A DNA stretch of 39,707 nt. Source: Bigelowiella natans CCMP2755. Lineage: Eukaryota > Cercozoa > Chlorarachniophyceae. The notes beneath the pieces were generated by a model. It saw only the letters and a list, made by a program, of their open reading frames with translations. It was not told where the DNA came from and searched no databases. Positions 22,822 to 33,689 of this stretch are shown one piece after another. The first letter of the stretch is position 1, and every line of letters starts with the position of its first letter. The stretch lies in contig ADNK01000026.1 of the NCBI GenBank assembly GCA_000320545.1, forward strand, positions 5,001 through 44,707, written 5' to 3'. The position numbers were made by a program, and so were the translations under genes.

Positions 22822-24613
22822 GGCTGGCGTCACGGGGACGATGGGGGGTGTACGGAGTGTGAGTGAGACATAGTCCGTGGAGGCTGGCATGCCAACCAAT
22901 CAGAATGCCCGGGATTTATGCTCATATTTTATTGTCGCTCATAATTATGAAAGGGCATTCTCTTTTACTCGGCGCCGTCTGGCCGAGGCTGTGTTCTGGC
23001 TCGGTGTCGCATGATGACGACAAAAAATGATGGTCTGCTGGTAAAAATAAGGGCAGGTCCGCATCTTAGTGAAATCTGTGAATCTTCTGGATGTTATTTC
23101 GATGTAGTTTTGACTGAAACTGAACCTGTGAGTTCATGACCAAAGATGGCACTTTGTTCCAGTGTGGAACATGCTCGCATGATGATTTTGCCACAAAACA
23201 TTGTCTGATTTTCTTCTGATGATCCTTTCAACGATTCTTGTTCTTCTTTGAATTCACTCTGAGATTTTGGCGTCCAGGGCGAAGGTGGCGTGAAGGATGA
23301 CCCAACGCAGAAAATTTGACACGGTGAGAGTGAGAAGAAGAAGAAGAAGAAGAAGAAGAAGAAGAAGAAGAAGAAGAAGAAGAAACCTTGATGATGCGGA
23401 TTTCCTTCTGGAGTTTCTAGCTTCTTTCTTTCTTTCTTTCCATCTTTTTCTTCCAGTTGCTCGAAAAACTGTTTCAAGTGGTGCTTGCGCGTGCTAGCGT
23501 GGTCAAAGTTCCGCGATGCACAACCAAGAGACAACAAGTGGTCACCTCTGGACCTGTTTGTGCACGCTAGCTAGTCAACGTGCTGGCGTGGGACTGTCAC
23601 GCACGTCAGGCCAGGCTGGCAGGTTTGGGTGCAGCACTGTGCAAACTTTGTTGCACGAGCACACGGCTGGACGGTTGTGTCCCATGTGTGCACGTGCGTG
23701 CATTCTGCTGGCCTGGCATGCATGCCGCAGCGTGCATGCGTGCGTGTGTGTGTGTGTGTGGGCCAGTGGGGGGTTGTCTGGTTCTGGAGTTCTGGAGTTG
23801 TGTGTGTGATGTCCAGCTCTGGAGCTGGCCAGCTCTGATCACTTGCTCCCATCCCGCGATGATTGCTTGTCACTGTGTGTCACAGTCGTGTGCTGTGCAC
23901 ACATCGCACACGCTGCACGGTGTCATCACCACTCCAGCACTGCTGCTTGAAACTGCATTGCATGACTGCTCGGGTGCTCAACATCGCTGGCCCTGCTCTG
24001 GCGCTCTGCTGGTCTGGCTAGCTAGCTAGCTAGCGCTGTCACACACACGCAGCATGACCCTTGCACACGTCGCTGGCCATCTGGCCCGCTCTGGCGCTGC
24101 CGCGCAGTGCAGGCACTCTTTTCCAGTGTTGTCATGCCAGCATGGTCTTGCGCGTCGTTGTCATTCGGCACCAGGGCAACGTGCAGCACCAGAGCAGTGC
24201 CAGAGTGAGATTGGCTAGACAGCAATGCATGTGACCGCCACGCCACACAGATTTTCTAGACACTGCGTGATGCGATGTGTGTCAATCATTGTTGTTCTAG
24301 TGTTGCCTGTAGCCCAATTGCAACGACTAGACGACGCGGCAAGGTCATCCATGAAATTGCTAGATTAGCTGGCACGCACGCACACAGCAACGCAGCACAT
24401 CAATGCAAGCAAGCAAGCAAGCATCCAATTTGTAGCAAGCAAGCCACGCAAACACGCGCATGCAATGTGAATGGATGATGCAACGTAACAGTAGTAACAG
24501 TAGTGGATGCGATCAATTAAATAATGTGCGCAGGAGCAGTGAGCATGGACGACATCGCAGCAATTTACCATGGAATCATTCACACTAGAGTATGCTGTGC
24601 CTCGATTTCGTAG
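22822..24613. other. Long spacer upstream of p24 / downstream of sulfotransferase
   Basis: About 1.8 kb with no convincing gene. An AAG run (23336-23384) sits in a pyrimidine-rich stretch as read on the minus strand. From 23480 to 24600 the sequence is rich in TG/CA, gcacg, ctgg and ctagctagctagctagc (about 24018-24034), with an imperfect palindrome around ccagctctggagctgg (23813-23828). Open frames here are Cys/His/Thr-rich on both strands, a composition effect. Confidence 0.55.
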
Positions 24614-26766
24614 CTATTTAGATGCATGTAGTAACGAGGATGGGCACCTTCTCGACTTCAGAGAAATTCCCTTAGCTGCAGCATTTTCCATAAATGATGC
24701 ATGTGCACTCTCGTATAACCTGAAACAAATTTAGCCTTATAATGGAAAGTGTATTAATGTGTCCAAGAAGAAATATACCTCCGATCCAATTCCATCTCTT
24801 TCTCGAGTCTCTCATGATGTTGCTACATATATGTTAACAAAGAATATTATTTACTAAAAGATCACATTTGAGGGTTGGTGACATACCTGTGACAAATTCT
24901 CAAGGTAGTAAACGTGGCCTTTTTTGTTATATTCATCCAGGGTTACCTCCCGAGCACATCTACAACGAATACATACTCATTTGTGTATACAATCTGTCTC
25001 CTCAAAAAAACAAACATACTGTGCGATGTTCAGAAAGGGAAAACGTTTCTGTATGAGTCCAAGGGTTGCTGTGTTGACCAATATATCAGACACTCCAAAA
25101 AATAACAATAAAATGACAAACTACCAGGCATTTCTTCAGTGATGCCTACTAAATCAAATTCTCGAAGGTTTTCGACCTGAGCAACGTGGGTCCTTTTCTA
25201 AATCCTTTATACTCCTTTCCACAGCAGAAACTACCAACTGTTATATTACCACAATTGCCGCCCATTTATCCTTCAAGGACTCGGGCAATTGACCGTCTGG
25301 AGTTCCGTAAGCCCATCGAAATTCATTCTCCTTTGCAAACTGGTAATGAAATTATAATTTTCATCCCAATGGAATTTGGAATACTAGAAATTCTCATGCG
25401 TTAGAGTGTACCATTGGCTGGTCAAATGTGCAAGCAGGGTGACCATCACTATCCATATCCTGGCGAAACTTTTGAAACGCAGACATTTTCAGAGGAACCT
25501 GATGATTTTCTCCACTACATTAGCATATTGTTCTACCAGATCTATCTTCGTCCTGTTTCCCGTAGCCCCCCCATGCTCGATCGAGCAACCAGAAATCTAT
25601 GTTGTGTTGATTACTTCGTTTGGATTTGAATAATATTTGCTTGCAATGTTTGCTATTTGGAACCATTCGAAACTGCTCAAAAGGCCCCCTGCGGTCAATC
25701 GCCCACCGTGAGAAACCATCAAATCCTTTTCCATATCCTAATGAACACAGTAATGTTTAATTTGGTGGACACAGTCAATTAGATGAATCACATTTTACCG
25801 GGCATGTATCCCTGGGCGCCACCACGAGTATATGCCTGGATTAAGTTCGTTGTGTAATCACCACCATTTTTAGGAACTGAGTAGCTACCTCGAAATTTGC
25901 ATCGCTCTCGAATTGGCGTGAGGGTTCTCGCAGCAATGTCACCAATTTGAAGCCTGCATGACATAGAATCGTTTAGATTGAACTAGATAGTATCTTAATA
26001 TGAAGGATACCGAGTTCTTGCTTCAATTTGAGAGCAAGACTCATATCGAAATGATGCAATTCGACGTAGTGGAAATCAAATTTCTTCACCCATTCGAGGC
26101 AGCCTGGGCACCCTATTCCACATGGAAATCCATCATCATCGAACTAATAAAATATTGATTCAGAAGAACCTTTGGTTTCAATTTTGTACGAGGGTTTACA
26201 GAGAGCGCATCCATCATCCCACTTCTCCTTGATAGTACTTGTAGAACACAACACTCAAACTAAATAATGTAATATTGATCAGTTATTCTTACTTGCAAGC
26301 TCTGAAACTATCGGCAGCATCCTCTCTGTTATTTTTAAAATTATGCCTTAGGATAAGTATGAACGAAGGTAATGTACACTCTCACATCTACCTGCAAGTT
26401 TCACGGTCAAAGGAATAAAGATGAGCTGACGTGAGACCCAGCTTTCGGTATGCTCGCCATAAAACACCGTCAACTAAACTTCCACCTGAGAATATCACAC
26501 ACAAAGAATTGTGAAAAAATTCAATGTTAATTTTGTCAAGTTCCGCATACTGACCGGTCTTCCGGGCATGGACGAAAGCAATTTTCTCCACCTTCATAAG
26601 AAGCAAAAATGAGTAGATTGCAGGGCGTTCATGTTTATCATATCTCGCAAACCCTATTCGCCGTATCGTCTCCATTCAGAGTTGATAGCTCCTTCTTCCA
26701 GTTGGCACTAGCGGACGAGATTAAGCAGCAGGCAAGGAGGAATGCCATCAGACAAACTTGAGGCAT
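24614..26766 (-). CDS. Secretory-pathway sulfotransferase (PAPS-dependent), 17 exons
   Basis: Exons on minus: 26766-26653, 26591-26555, 26485-26392, 26325-26293, 26259-26223, 26143-26011, 25953-25889, 25835-25799, 25737-25664, 25596-25537, 25498-25412, 25339-25250, 25176-25125, 25068-25020, 24959-24887, 24822-24779, 24719-24614; 394 residues, every phase agrees. The signal peptide is MPQVCLMAFLLACCLISSAS. The 5'-phosphosulfate loop is KIAFVHARKTGGSLVDGVL (family: HxxKTGGT). The 3'-phosphate motif is FKLVTLLREPSRQFESDA (family: R-x-P-x-x-R-x-x-S). Further family signs are FEQFRMISG, FDLVGITEEMP and the C-terminal MELDRRLYESAHASFMENA. A Cys-rich insert (FPCGIGCPGC) lies between the two cofactor motifs. 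It likely sulfates a glycan or protein in the Golgi or a secretory compartment; no membrane anchor other than the leader is seen. Confidence 0.85.
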
Positions 26767-27578
26767 TGCTACAGGTAGGAGCTCAGTTAACTTTGGTATT
26801 CTTCACAGACTACCTAACCTATGATGACGCAGGAGGATAAATCCCCAGTGTTTTTTAGATGTGTGAGGCGGGAGATGGGAGACTCTCCCGAAAGTATCTG
26901 TGAGGCAGACACCATCTGCGATCCCGGGTTCGAGCGGGGATACCCATCGGCACATATGCATGCAAGATTTTTTTTGGAGAAAAAGCAAGACCATAACTGG
27001 CATGACCGTCTCTAACAGACACTTCCAGATTTCACTCACGATTTCCCAAGAGTTCAGTGCATGAATGGAGGGGGATTTGTTGAGACGACAAAATTTAATT
27101 GAGAATTTGAACCAGAACTACAAAGGACGGGCCAAAAGGGAGGTGATTTCCTAAGAAGTCTCGAGACTTCAGGGGAGGTCGAAACACTGAAAAGCTCTAT
27201 AACGGTGGTCAAGCGGTATGAAAAAGAATTCCGCGAAATCCAAAAGAACTGGATAACCTAGAAGAACTCGAAGAAAGAAGGGCATTTTTAGTGTAAAACC
27301 AAACAAATTCCGCATACAGGAACCTATTTAGCTTCCATTTTTCTCAACCGCGACCGCCGGTCACTTATTCTCTACTGGCTGCCCCCCCCGACTCCTTGCC
27401 TTACTTCCTTCTGTCTCATTTTGATAGGACCACTTAGAAAACGCTACGACGGGAGGATATATACATATATCATGGGTCGGTTAATACGTTCCAATTAATT
27501 TTGAAACTAAAGCATTGCCCATGAAATACTGATGAATTATTACGTTCTCATTCTGTAGAAATCGCGAATTTGCCCCAC
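26767..27578. promoter_or_regulatory. Divergent 5' spacer, sulfotransferase / PGRL1-like
   Basis: About 810 bases between two outward-reading ATGs. A TA-rich box (about 27456-27470, gatatatacatatatc) lies some 110 bases upstream of the PGRL1-like ATG and could serve as a TATA-like element. The frames in this spacer lack homology. Confidence 0.4.
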
Positions 27579-29173
27579 ATGCCTGCCAGAAGGCCACGTG
27601 TTATCCGAAAAATGGCGACTATGATTGGATTTGCAGCGGTGGGCATTCTAATCCTAGGAGCTATTCAGACCAACATCGGGAGCCCAATGGCGGCAAGGGC
27701 TGCTCGAGGAGCTATTTCAAGAGTTACTACTCCTTCCCGCTCCCTCTTCAGGTACTAGTCAACAACCACAGAAAGACTCACCGATACTCATGAACATGTC
27801 TTTGTTACAACTGTTGTAGGAGCTCACCTTCGAGTTGTCATTCCCGAAGCAGCAAGATGCACAGCTCTCCCATTCGGGGAAGACATTCTGTTGCAGCTAC
27901 GGCAGAACCTGAGCCTTGCAAACTCGATGATATCGAGCAATGCTCTGTAGCTGAGCTCCAAGTACTATATGTCGATGCGCTTTGGAACTATTACAATGGT
28001 GGAAAAGCTCTGCTTTCTGACGAAGAGTTCGACAGGATTAAGACAGAGCTGTGCTGGCAAGGGTCTGGATTTCCCACCCTAAGGCGCTGGGAAGTTGAAT
28101 TCGTGCAGGCTGCTCTCTCCTACTACCGTGGAGAACCTGTTGTAAGCAACGAAAAATATGAGGAGTTAAAGCAGAAGGTGAAGGATTCCGGGAAGCGCCA
28201 GGATGTGACTGCCATGCTTCTGTACACCAAGGGGCAGGAGAGTTTATCCCCGGAGCAGTTTCAAAATTTTGCTGATGAGATGCGTAAGTTGGGCATGGAT
28301 GTTTGTATCCAAGGAAAGGATTTGCAGTGCACACTTTCAGACACGACTGACCAGCTACAGAACGATGCGCGTGAGGTGATCGCTATGTATTCTGCAATCG
28401 GATTGATTCCACAAGGATTAATGCTGTCCGCGTGGGGACTATTGACAGCGTTGGTTGGCGGACCTGGAGCTCTGTTGACACAGGCTGGTACCATACCTGC
28501 TGCAGGACTAGCTGGAGCTGGACTCACTGCCGTCATGATTAAATATCTGGGGCTTGATAAGCCCGAAGTTCTTCTAGGAACCTGCCCTTGCTGCGAATCG
28601 GAAGTGAGAGCTTTCTTCGGACCTCAAACTCCAAATCAACAAGACGTAAAGTGTGAGACCTGTGGGACTCCTATGACGTTTTCGTCGGAGGATAGAAGAA
28701 TCGTATCTGCCGGGGGATTTTCGTACTTGACCGACGATGCATCAGCATCCGAGGTCAATTTCAACTCTAGGGATATTGCTCGCGATGTCGCCAGTGCGCT
28801 CTCCAATTCTCTTCCGTCTATTTCCTCGCCAGAGCTGAGGAAATCATCCGGCAAAAAGCTAAAGAAGGGGGAGAAGGAACCCTTGGCGGAGCAGCTATCA
28901 ACTGGAATCTTTGCCTGGGCTGTATTGTTAGGATACGGTCTTTTTGGCGAACAGTTCGTGGGTCGTGTGCGTGGAAAAGGTATCGCGCTTCACTCCGGGG
29001 TCATCAACGATTTCTGCAAGCGCTTCTATATTCCAAACAAGATGAGGCAGAAGTATATTCAAACTGCGAAGAAAAATGGGCACGATCTCGGGTTCCTTGT
29101 ACCTGGTGGCTACTTTGGTGATGGACTCGCAGGCGAAGCTGCGATGAAGTGGTGGAAGTCTACCGGATGGTGA
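27579..29173 (+). CDS. PGRL1: PGRL1-like thylakoid protein with plastid leader and C-terminal extension
   Basis: Two exons (27579-27751, 27820-29173), 508 residues. Residues 12-31 (MATMIGFAAVGILILGAIQT) are signal-like and 40-80 are Arg/Ser-rich, as for complex-plastid import. The mature part has repeated YxxGxxxLSxExxxxLK units: YYNGGKALLSDEEFDRIKTE with CWQGS, then YYRGEPVVSNEKYEELKQKV, then LLYTKGQESLSPEQFQNFAD. A membrane region follows (about 200-250), then CPCC (Cys313-316) and CETC (Cys336-339), matching the C-terminal Cys pairs of PGRL1. PGRL1 works with PGR5 in cyclic electron flow around photosystem I. A further ~150 residues follow, including a probable membrane span (GIFAWAVLLGYGLFGEQFVG) and an unrecognised tail ending GEAAMKWWKSTGW; plant PGRL1 ends near the Cys pairs. 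Paralogous function is possible. Confidence 0.82.
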
Positions 29174-30476
29174 TTGACGTCATATAACCAGAATAACAAG
29201 AAGAATCCACAAGGAAAGGTTGAATCTTGAGGGTGTAATCTTTATACCTCTGAACAAGGGTAGTAGATCAATAGGGTCCATATAAAAATTCATAATCTGT
29301 TCTGTACCCTCTTCGGTGGACACCGTGGTTCTTCAAATAGCAAATATATTTTAATCTTCATAAGAACAGTTGCATACTATCGTCGTCGTATTCGATGGCA
29401 TATTGTGTTGGATGAAGTATATCCTGGCTAGGAGTAGAGATTGGACTGGTTGGACTAATTCAATTTTCCGGGACATTAGTTCTCTTCCACACAAGCAAAG
29501 TAGAGACCCGTCGCAATATTTGCGTACCTATCATTGTAAATCCATACACCACTTTTATTACATCTCGAGATGTGAAAAAAATAACATGATTCCATCCCAT
29601 CGACACAGAGCTACACAAGTACTCGCGGTCCCGCGTTGTGCAACATACGTCTTTACTGTATCTGCACGGTGGAGCGTAGGATCGTCTGAGAATGAGTGTT
29701 TCGTCATGTCAAGTCAAAAATAACATGGCATCAGTTGAATCAATCATACCAAACTAACAAGCTCTACAATCTTTATTGGCTTCGCTGGAAAAAGGTTTTT
29801 GAAATTGTGCCATTGATAGCCAGCGCTAGCAGCGCGCATAGCAGCGCAGCACGCTTCGTACGGCTGGACGCTGGCACACACATGATAGACATGCAATACA
29901 CAATATATATAATGTATATAGTGTATTGCTGTGTCTATTATACACTCGCACGACTAGACGAGCTACTCTAGTACTGGCATGAACTACAGTATACACAACA
30001 ATGATATGATGGAAGCTGACTAGCTAGCTGGGCTAGTATGCGATACTAGCTAGCTGGATCTAGAGATGCCACCTGACGTGTATCGTACGTACTGCAAGCT
30101 AATATGCAGAATGCGCGACACCGTACCATATGTATATTGCGCCAGGCCAGCATGCATCTCGCTACTACATATATTCTAGCATTTGTAGCAGCACATATGT
30201 GCTGGCTCTCAGCTCTAGGTCTATAGACTATGGGTGTAATCCATGCTAGATGCAAGCATGTAGCGTATACGTACGTACGTAGGTAAGGCAAAAATAAAGC
30301 GACTCGCGATGCGCCAGCTTTTTGCTGCTGCGCGCTGGTTAGGATTCGCTAGTTCAGTCGCACCGTCGCATCGTTTTAATGAAGTAGCGTGTTGCAAGCT
30401 TCTCTGGATGTCGCATGTATAGCTGATAGCTAGATAGTAGCATGTACGGTGTCGTTACTATGTACATTTATTTTCT
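29174..30476. other. Convergent CTAG-rich 3' spacer, PGRL1-like / RTF2
   Basis: 1.3 kb between facing stops. It holds a long imperfect hairpin (29887-29936; arms agacatgcaatacaca and tgtattgctgtgtct) and repeated ctagctagctgg words (30019-30060). It also has acgtacgtacgta (about 30270-30282). There is no credible ORF or RNA gene. Confidence 0.55.
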
Positions 30477-32460
30477 TCAACCTTCACGTGGAAGATACCC
30501 TTCGCGCCGGGCCATATAGGTGGCTCTCCTTTCCTTCGTAGCGAATTTTCTCATATCTACAAATGTCTGACTTTCTCCACGACCACCAGCTTGAACACCA
30601 TCCGCTATTCTTCGATCCAAATTGGTAAAATGTGATGCGTGGCGACTCTGAGGAATACGCATGGCAAAGATTTAGCTTACAACCTGCGTCCATACCCAGT
30701 TCGAGTAAAATGATGGCACTCACAATAAAGTTAAGAGCTCCTACTCCCTCCTGCTCAGCTTCCTCTGCTGTCTGCTTTTTATATGCCTCATCATTCTCTC
30801 TAGCCCTCTTGTGCACAGTGTTGTGAATTGACAATTGATCTTCACGAATCTTTGCCTTTGCCTCAAGACGCTCCTGCTCAGCATAAAAACTCACTCTTCC
30901 TTTGTCTAAGTAAAATAGGAATTTTTAATGCAAGAACCTGATATTCAGCCTCTTCTGAGGCATCCCTTTCTGTATCATCGTTGACATCAGCAGCTACAGA
31001 AGAAGCAGCTGGGCGTTTCCTTCCGAGTCTTTCCCTTTCCTCTTGCATACTCCTCTGCTGTTCAGTCCACATCTGGTAGTACATCCTTGCAAGAATAGAA
31101 AAGGTTCAGGAGAGGACGTAGCAAACCTCGACGAAAGAGAAAACTGTTACATCTCAAATCCACGTTTCTGGAGAAGGCGCTCCCATAAAGCGTCGGTCTC
31201 TCTAGCTGGGATATTGGAACGATGAGAGTGTTTTGTGTGTGGCAAAGGGGACAAATGTAGTCACCATCGTCGTCGTCAGTAGTATTAGTAGTAGTAGTAG
31301 TAGTAGTAGAAGAAGAAGAAGAAGAAGAAGAAGAAAAGCAGCAACTTACCTGTCGGGTTTAGCGGAATGATGCTAGTGCCATTCCATTCTGAAGTCCCAA
31401 TCAGATCTGATACCTGTGAGGGGTGCTTAATCACAGCATCCTTGCTCACAACATATCCCGATGGCTTCAAAGCAACAAATCGGTTTATCCCATCCATCAA
31501 AGCTCCTAATGTGTAGATCAACAGAGTAGAAAACGTATCATCAATGTGAATTGAAAGCCGCCCAATGTTATGAATACAAGCTGAATTGACCTGTGATCGG
31601 ACAGCAAAATGATGCTTCAGAATCCACCTCTCTGTTTATTAAAATGTATATTGTCAAAAGGATAGGGTGATAAACAAGGAATGGTTTACTTCTCTTTGTT
31701 AGGCTCCAATATCAGTTCTGTAAGATGCTTCGGAGCAAAGGTGTAGGCGGCTATTTCTTCTGCAAGCGAATCGTCAATCATGGCCTGGTAGACGTAATCA
31801 TGTTGTGAAATCGTACGGAGACCGACACCGTCTTTAGTATCCATGCTTGCAAAATTGTTACCCTGCTTTATATAATACCTCAAGAAGTTTCTGCTTGTCG
31901 TACATTCTACCAAGATCATCGCAGCAGACGATGTTATTCTCCAAAGACTCTCCTAACAAACCAATACCGTGTCAATCGTGGAATGTGCGGAATTATAGGC
32001 TTTACGGACCTGATATTGTGCAGTATTTAGTCCGAAAAACTCGAGTTTGGGCGACCGCAAAACTCGACGGCCTCGGAAGCCCTTTTGTGAATCTCTGCAG
32101 CATGGAATGCGAAGAATATGAAAAAGGATCCACTTAGACGAAACAATAGGCGCCACCGATTCAAACCTTAAATAGTTCCAGATAGGCCTCCCTATTCTCA
32201 TTTACAGTACTTCCTCCGTCACCTCCACCTCCACGTAACCTTGCACGTAGATCAATCATTTTACGGTTATCATTTATCTCTTACAACCCTTTTCATGCAG
32301 AATCCCAACAATATGAACGAAATTACCTCATCATCACAGCTGACTGCCTTCTTCTCAATCTACATTCCATGCGACTTGGCACTCCTCCAACTCCTAGCAA
32401 CAGCGCGGCTACAAGAACTACAGTCGAGGGGATATGGGCGATTCGCGTGCCCGATTCCAT
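30477..32460 (-). CDS. RTF2: RTF2-family protein with a secretory/transit-like leader, 11 exons
   Basis: Exons on minus: 32460-32327, 32239-32167, 32094-32010, 31952-31879, 31784-31690, 31631-31591, 31505-31350, 31205-31151, 31085-30938, 30873-30724, 30647-30477; 393 residues, phases agree. The RTF2 domain has KYCTISGESLENNIVCCDDL, GRMYDKQKLLE, FAPKHLTELILEPN, ASFCCPITGGALMDGINRF, VALKPSGYVVSKDAVIK and SIIPLNPT. The C-terminal third is charged and coiled-coil-like (ERLEAKAKIRED...). RTF2 proteins act at replication forks and in splicing in the nucleus. Here exon 1 encodes MESGTRIAHIPSTVVLVAAL and a basic stretch, a signal-plus-transit-like leader that splices in phase. A second in-frame start (ATG at 32259, MIDLRARLRGG) would give a form without leader. 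The leader suggests import toward the plastid compartments. Confidence 0.8.
31285..31336 (-). repeat. (TTC)n(TAC)n tract in RTF2 intron 7
   Basis: On the sense (minus) strand this pyrimidine-rich microsatellite follows the donor at 31349 and precedes the acceptor at 31206. It explains the poly-Phe/Tyr frame seen there. Confidence 0.85.
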
Positions 32461-33689
32461 GTGTTCTCGTGCAGATATTGGGAACCTAGGAAGAGATCAA
32501 ACGAACTCCTGAACTACCTCCCTCAGGCACGCACGCCACCACCATCAGCACCGGGTTCGGCCAACGGCTTCTTCCCCATCAAATGCTGCTTTGGATCTGA
32601 GGAAGATTGATGTTCGTTCTAAGTCTTCCTTGTCGTAACCCAAAAATCATATGCGAATTAATCGATGCGACAATGGCGATCCTCCACCTTTTCTCCCCGA
32701 AAACACGAGAAAGGGGAGGAATTCGAAGCCCTTCGGTGCTCGTGCATTCTCCTCTCCTCCTCCTCCCCTCCTCCTTGTAGAGGCATTCTACCCTCTTCTT
32801 AAGATTCCACTGGTACTTCGCCCTCTAAAATTTGTTTTTGCCGCAACATTCCGTTCGAGCATCTGAACACTGATTCCTTTTCCATCCTTGAATTGGTGTT
32901 TGTTCACATCGCTAGATTGAAAAAGGTGCACGTGGATGTTGAGGTAACGATGGAATGGACCTTCATCTGAAGACTGAAATCTAGGAACGCGTGTCACATT
33001 CTAGTATTGACAGCACGCAACACCGCTAGCATTGTCACCAAATCATTGCTAAGTGTCAGTTGGAAAAGCAATTGCTGACTGACACACTTCAGTTGTGTGC
33101 ATGAAACAGCATGCTGCGCACTGCTACACTGTTAGCACTGGCACATGCAGTGCAGCGTGGTGATGGCATTCGTACAGCATGCATGGCAGAGCGATGTCGA
33201 TCTAGATCGACCTAGCAGGTAGCGTTGGGTGGTGCTCAGTCTAGCAGTGTGGTTGACACCAGCGTGCTAGCTAGCTAGCGTGCGTGCTACGTCCTGTCAC
33301 ATTCCAGCATTGTGATCTTCCAAATGACCATGCTAGCATGGTGTGCATAGTACAACTTCAATCTGTTTCGCTGTGATGCAAAATTTTTGAGCTTGGCAGT
33401 CAGTCCAGCAGTCCAGCAGTGCCGTTGCGCGCGGCACAAATCTCAATGCCACACCCCACGAACCGTCTTCAAAAGGCTTCGATCTTGTCCAGCTACGTGA
33501 CATGTCAGTCTAGCAGTGCCTGACGACCTAGTTCTATGTGCGTTCATGTTCACAATGTGCACACTGAAATAGGAGAACTTTGCATGCTACGCTTGTAGTC
33601 AACTGCAGAAATTTCCATTAATGTAAATTCTCATTCAATAATTCAAAGAGAATGCACTGAGGAGCTTCTTATGCTAGAAGCAGTAGTCA
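32461..33689. other. Spacer upstream of RTF2 / downstream of WrbA fusion
   Basis: About 1.2 kb. The minus-strand frame 32997-32788 (FQSSDEGPFHRYLNIHVHLF) has no known match and no partner exons I can join. From 33000 on, the sequence is CTAG- and TG/CA-rich, with gctagctagctagcg (33266-33280) and a hairpin (about 33051-33088; agtgtcagt and actgacacact arms). No RNA gene is recognised. Confidence 0.5.

Noticed and set aside
23297-24246. Cys/His/Thr-rich ORFs on both strands
   Set aside because: They arise from TG/CA and AAG low-complexity DNA; they have no splice context and no family motif.
25186-25633. Plus-strand ORFs with protein-like composition
   Set aside because: They are antisense to sulfotransferase exons (25250-25339, 25412-25498) that join in phase and carry family motifs on the minus strand.
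25799-25989. Minus-strand frame GDIAARTLTPIRERCKFRGS
   Set aside because: A different frame of the same DNA gives the sulfotransferase motif FKLVTLLREPSRQFE with exact phases to both neighbours.
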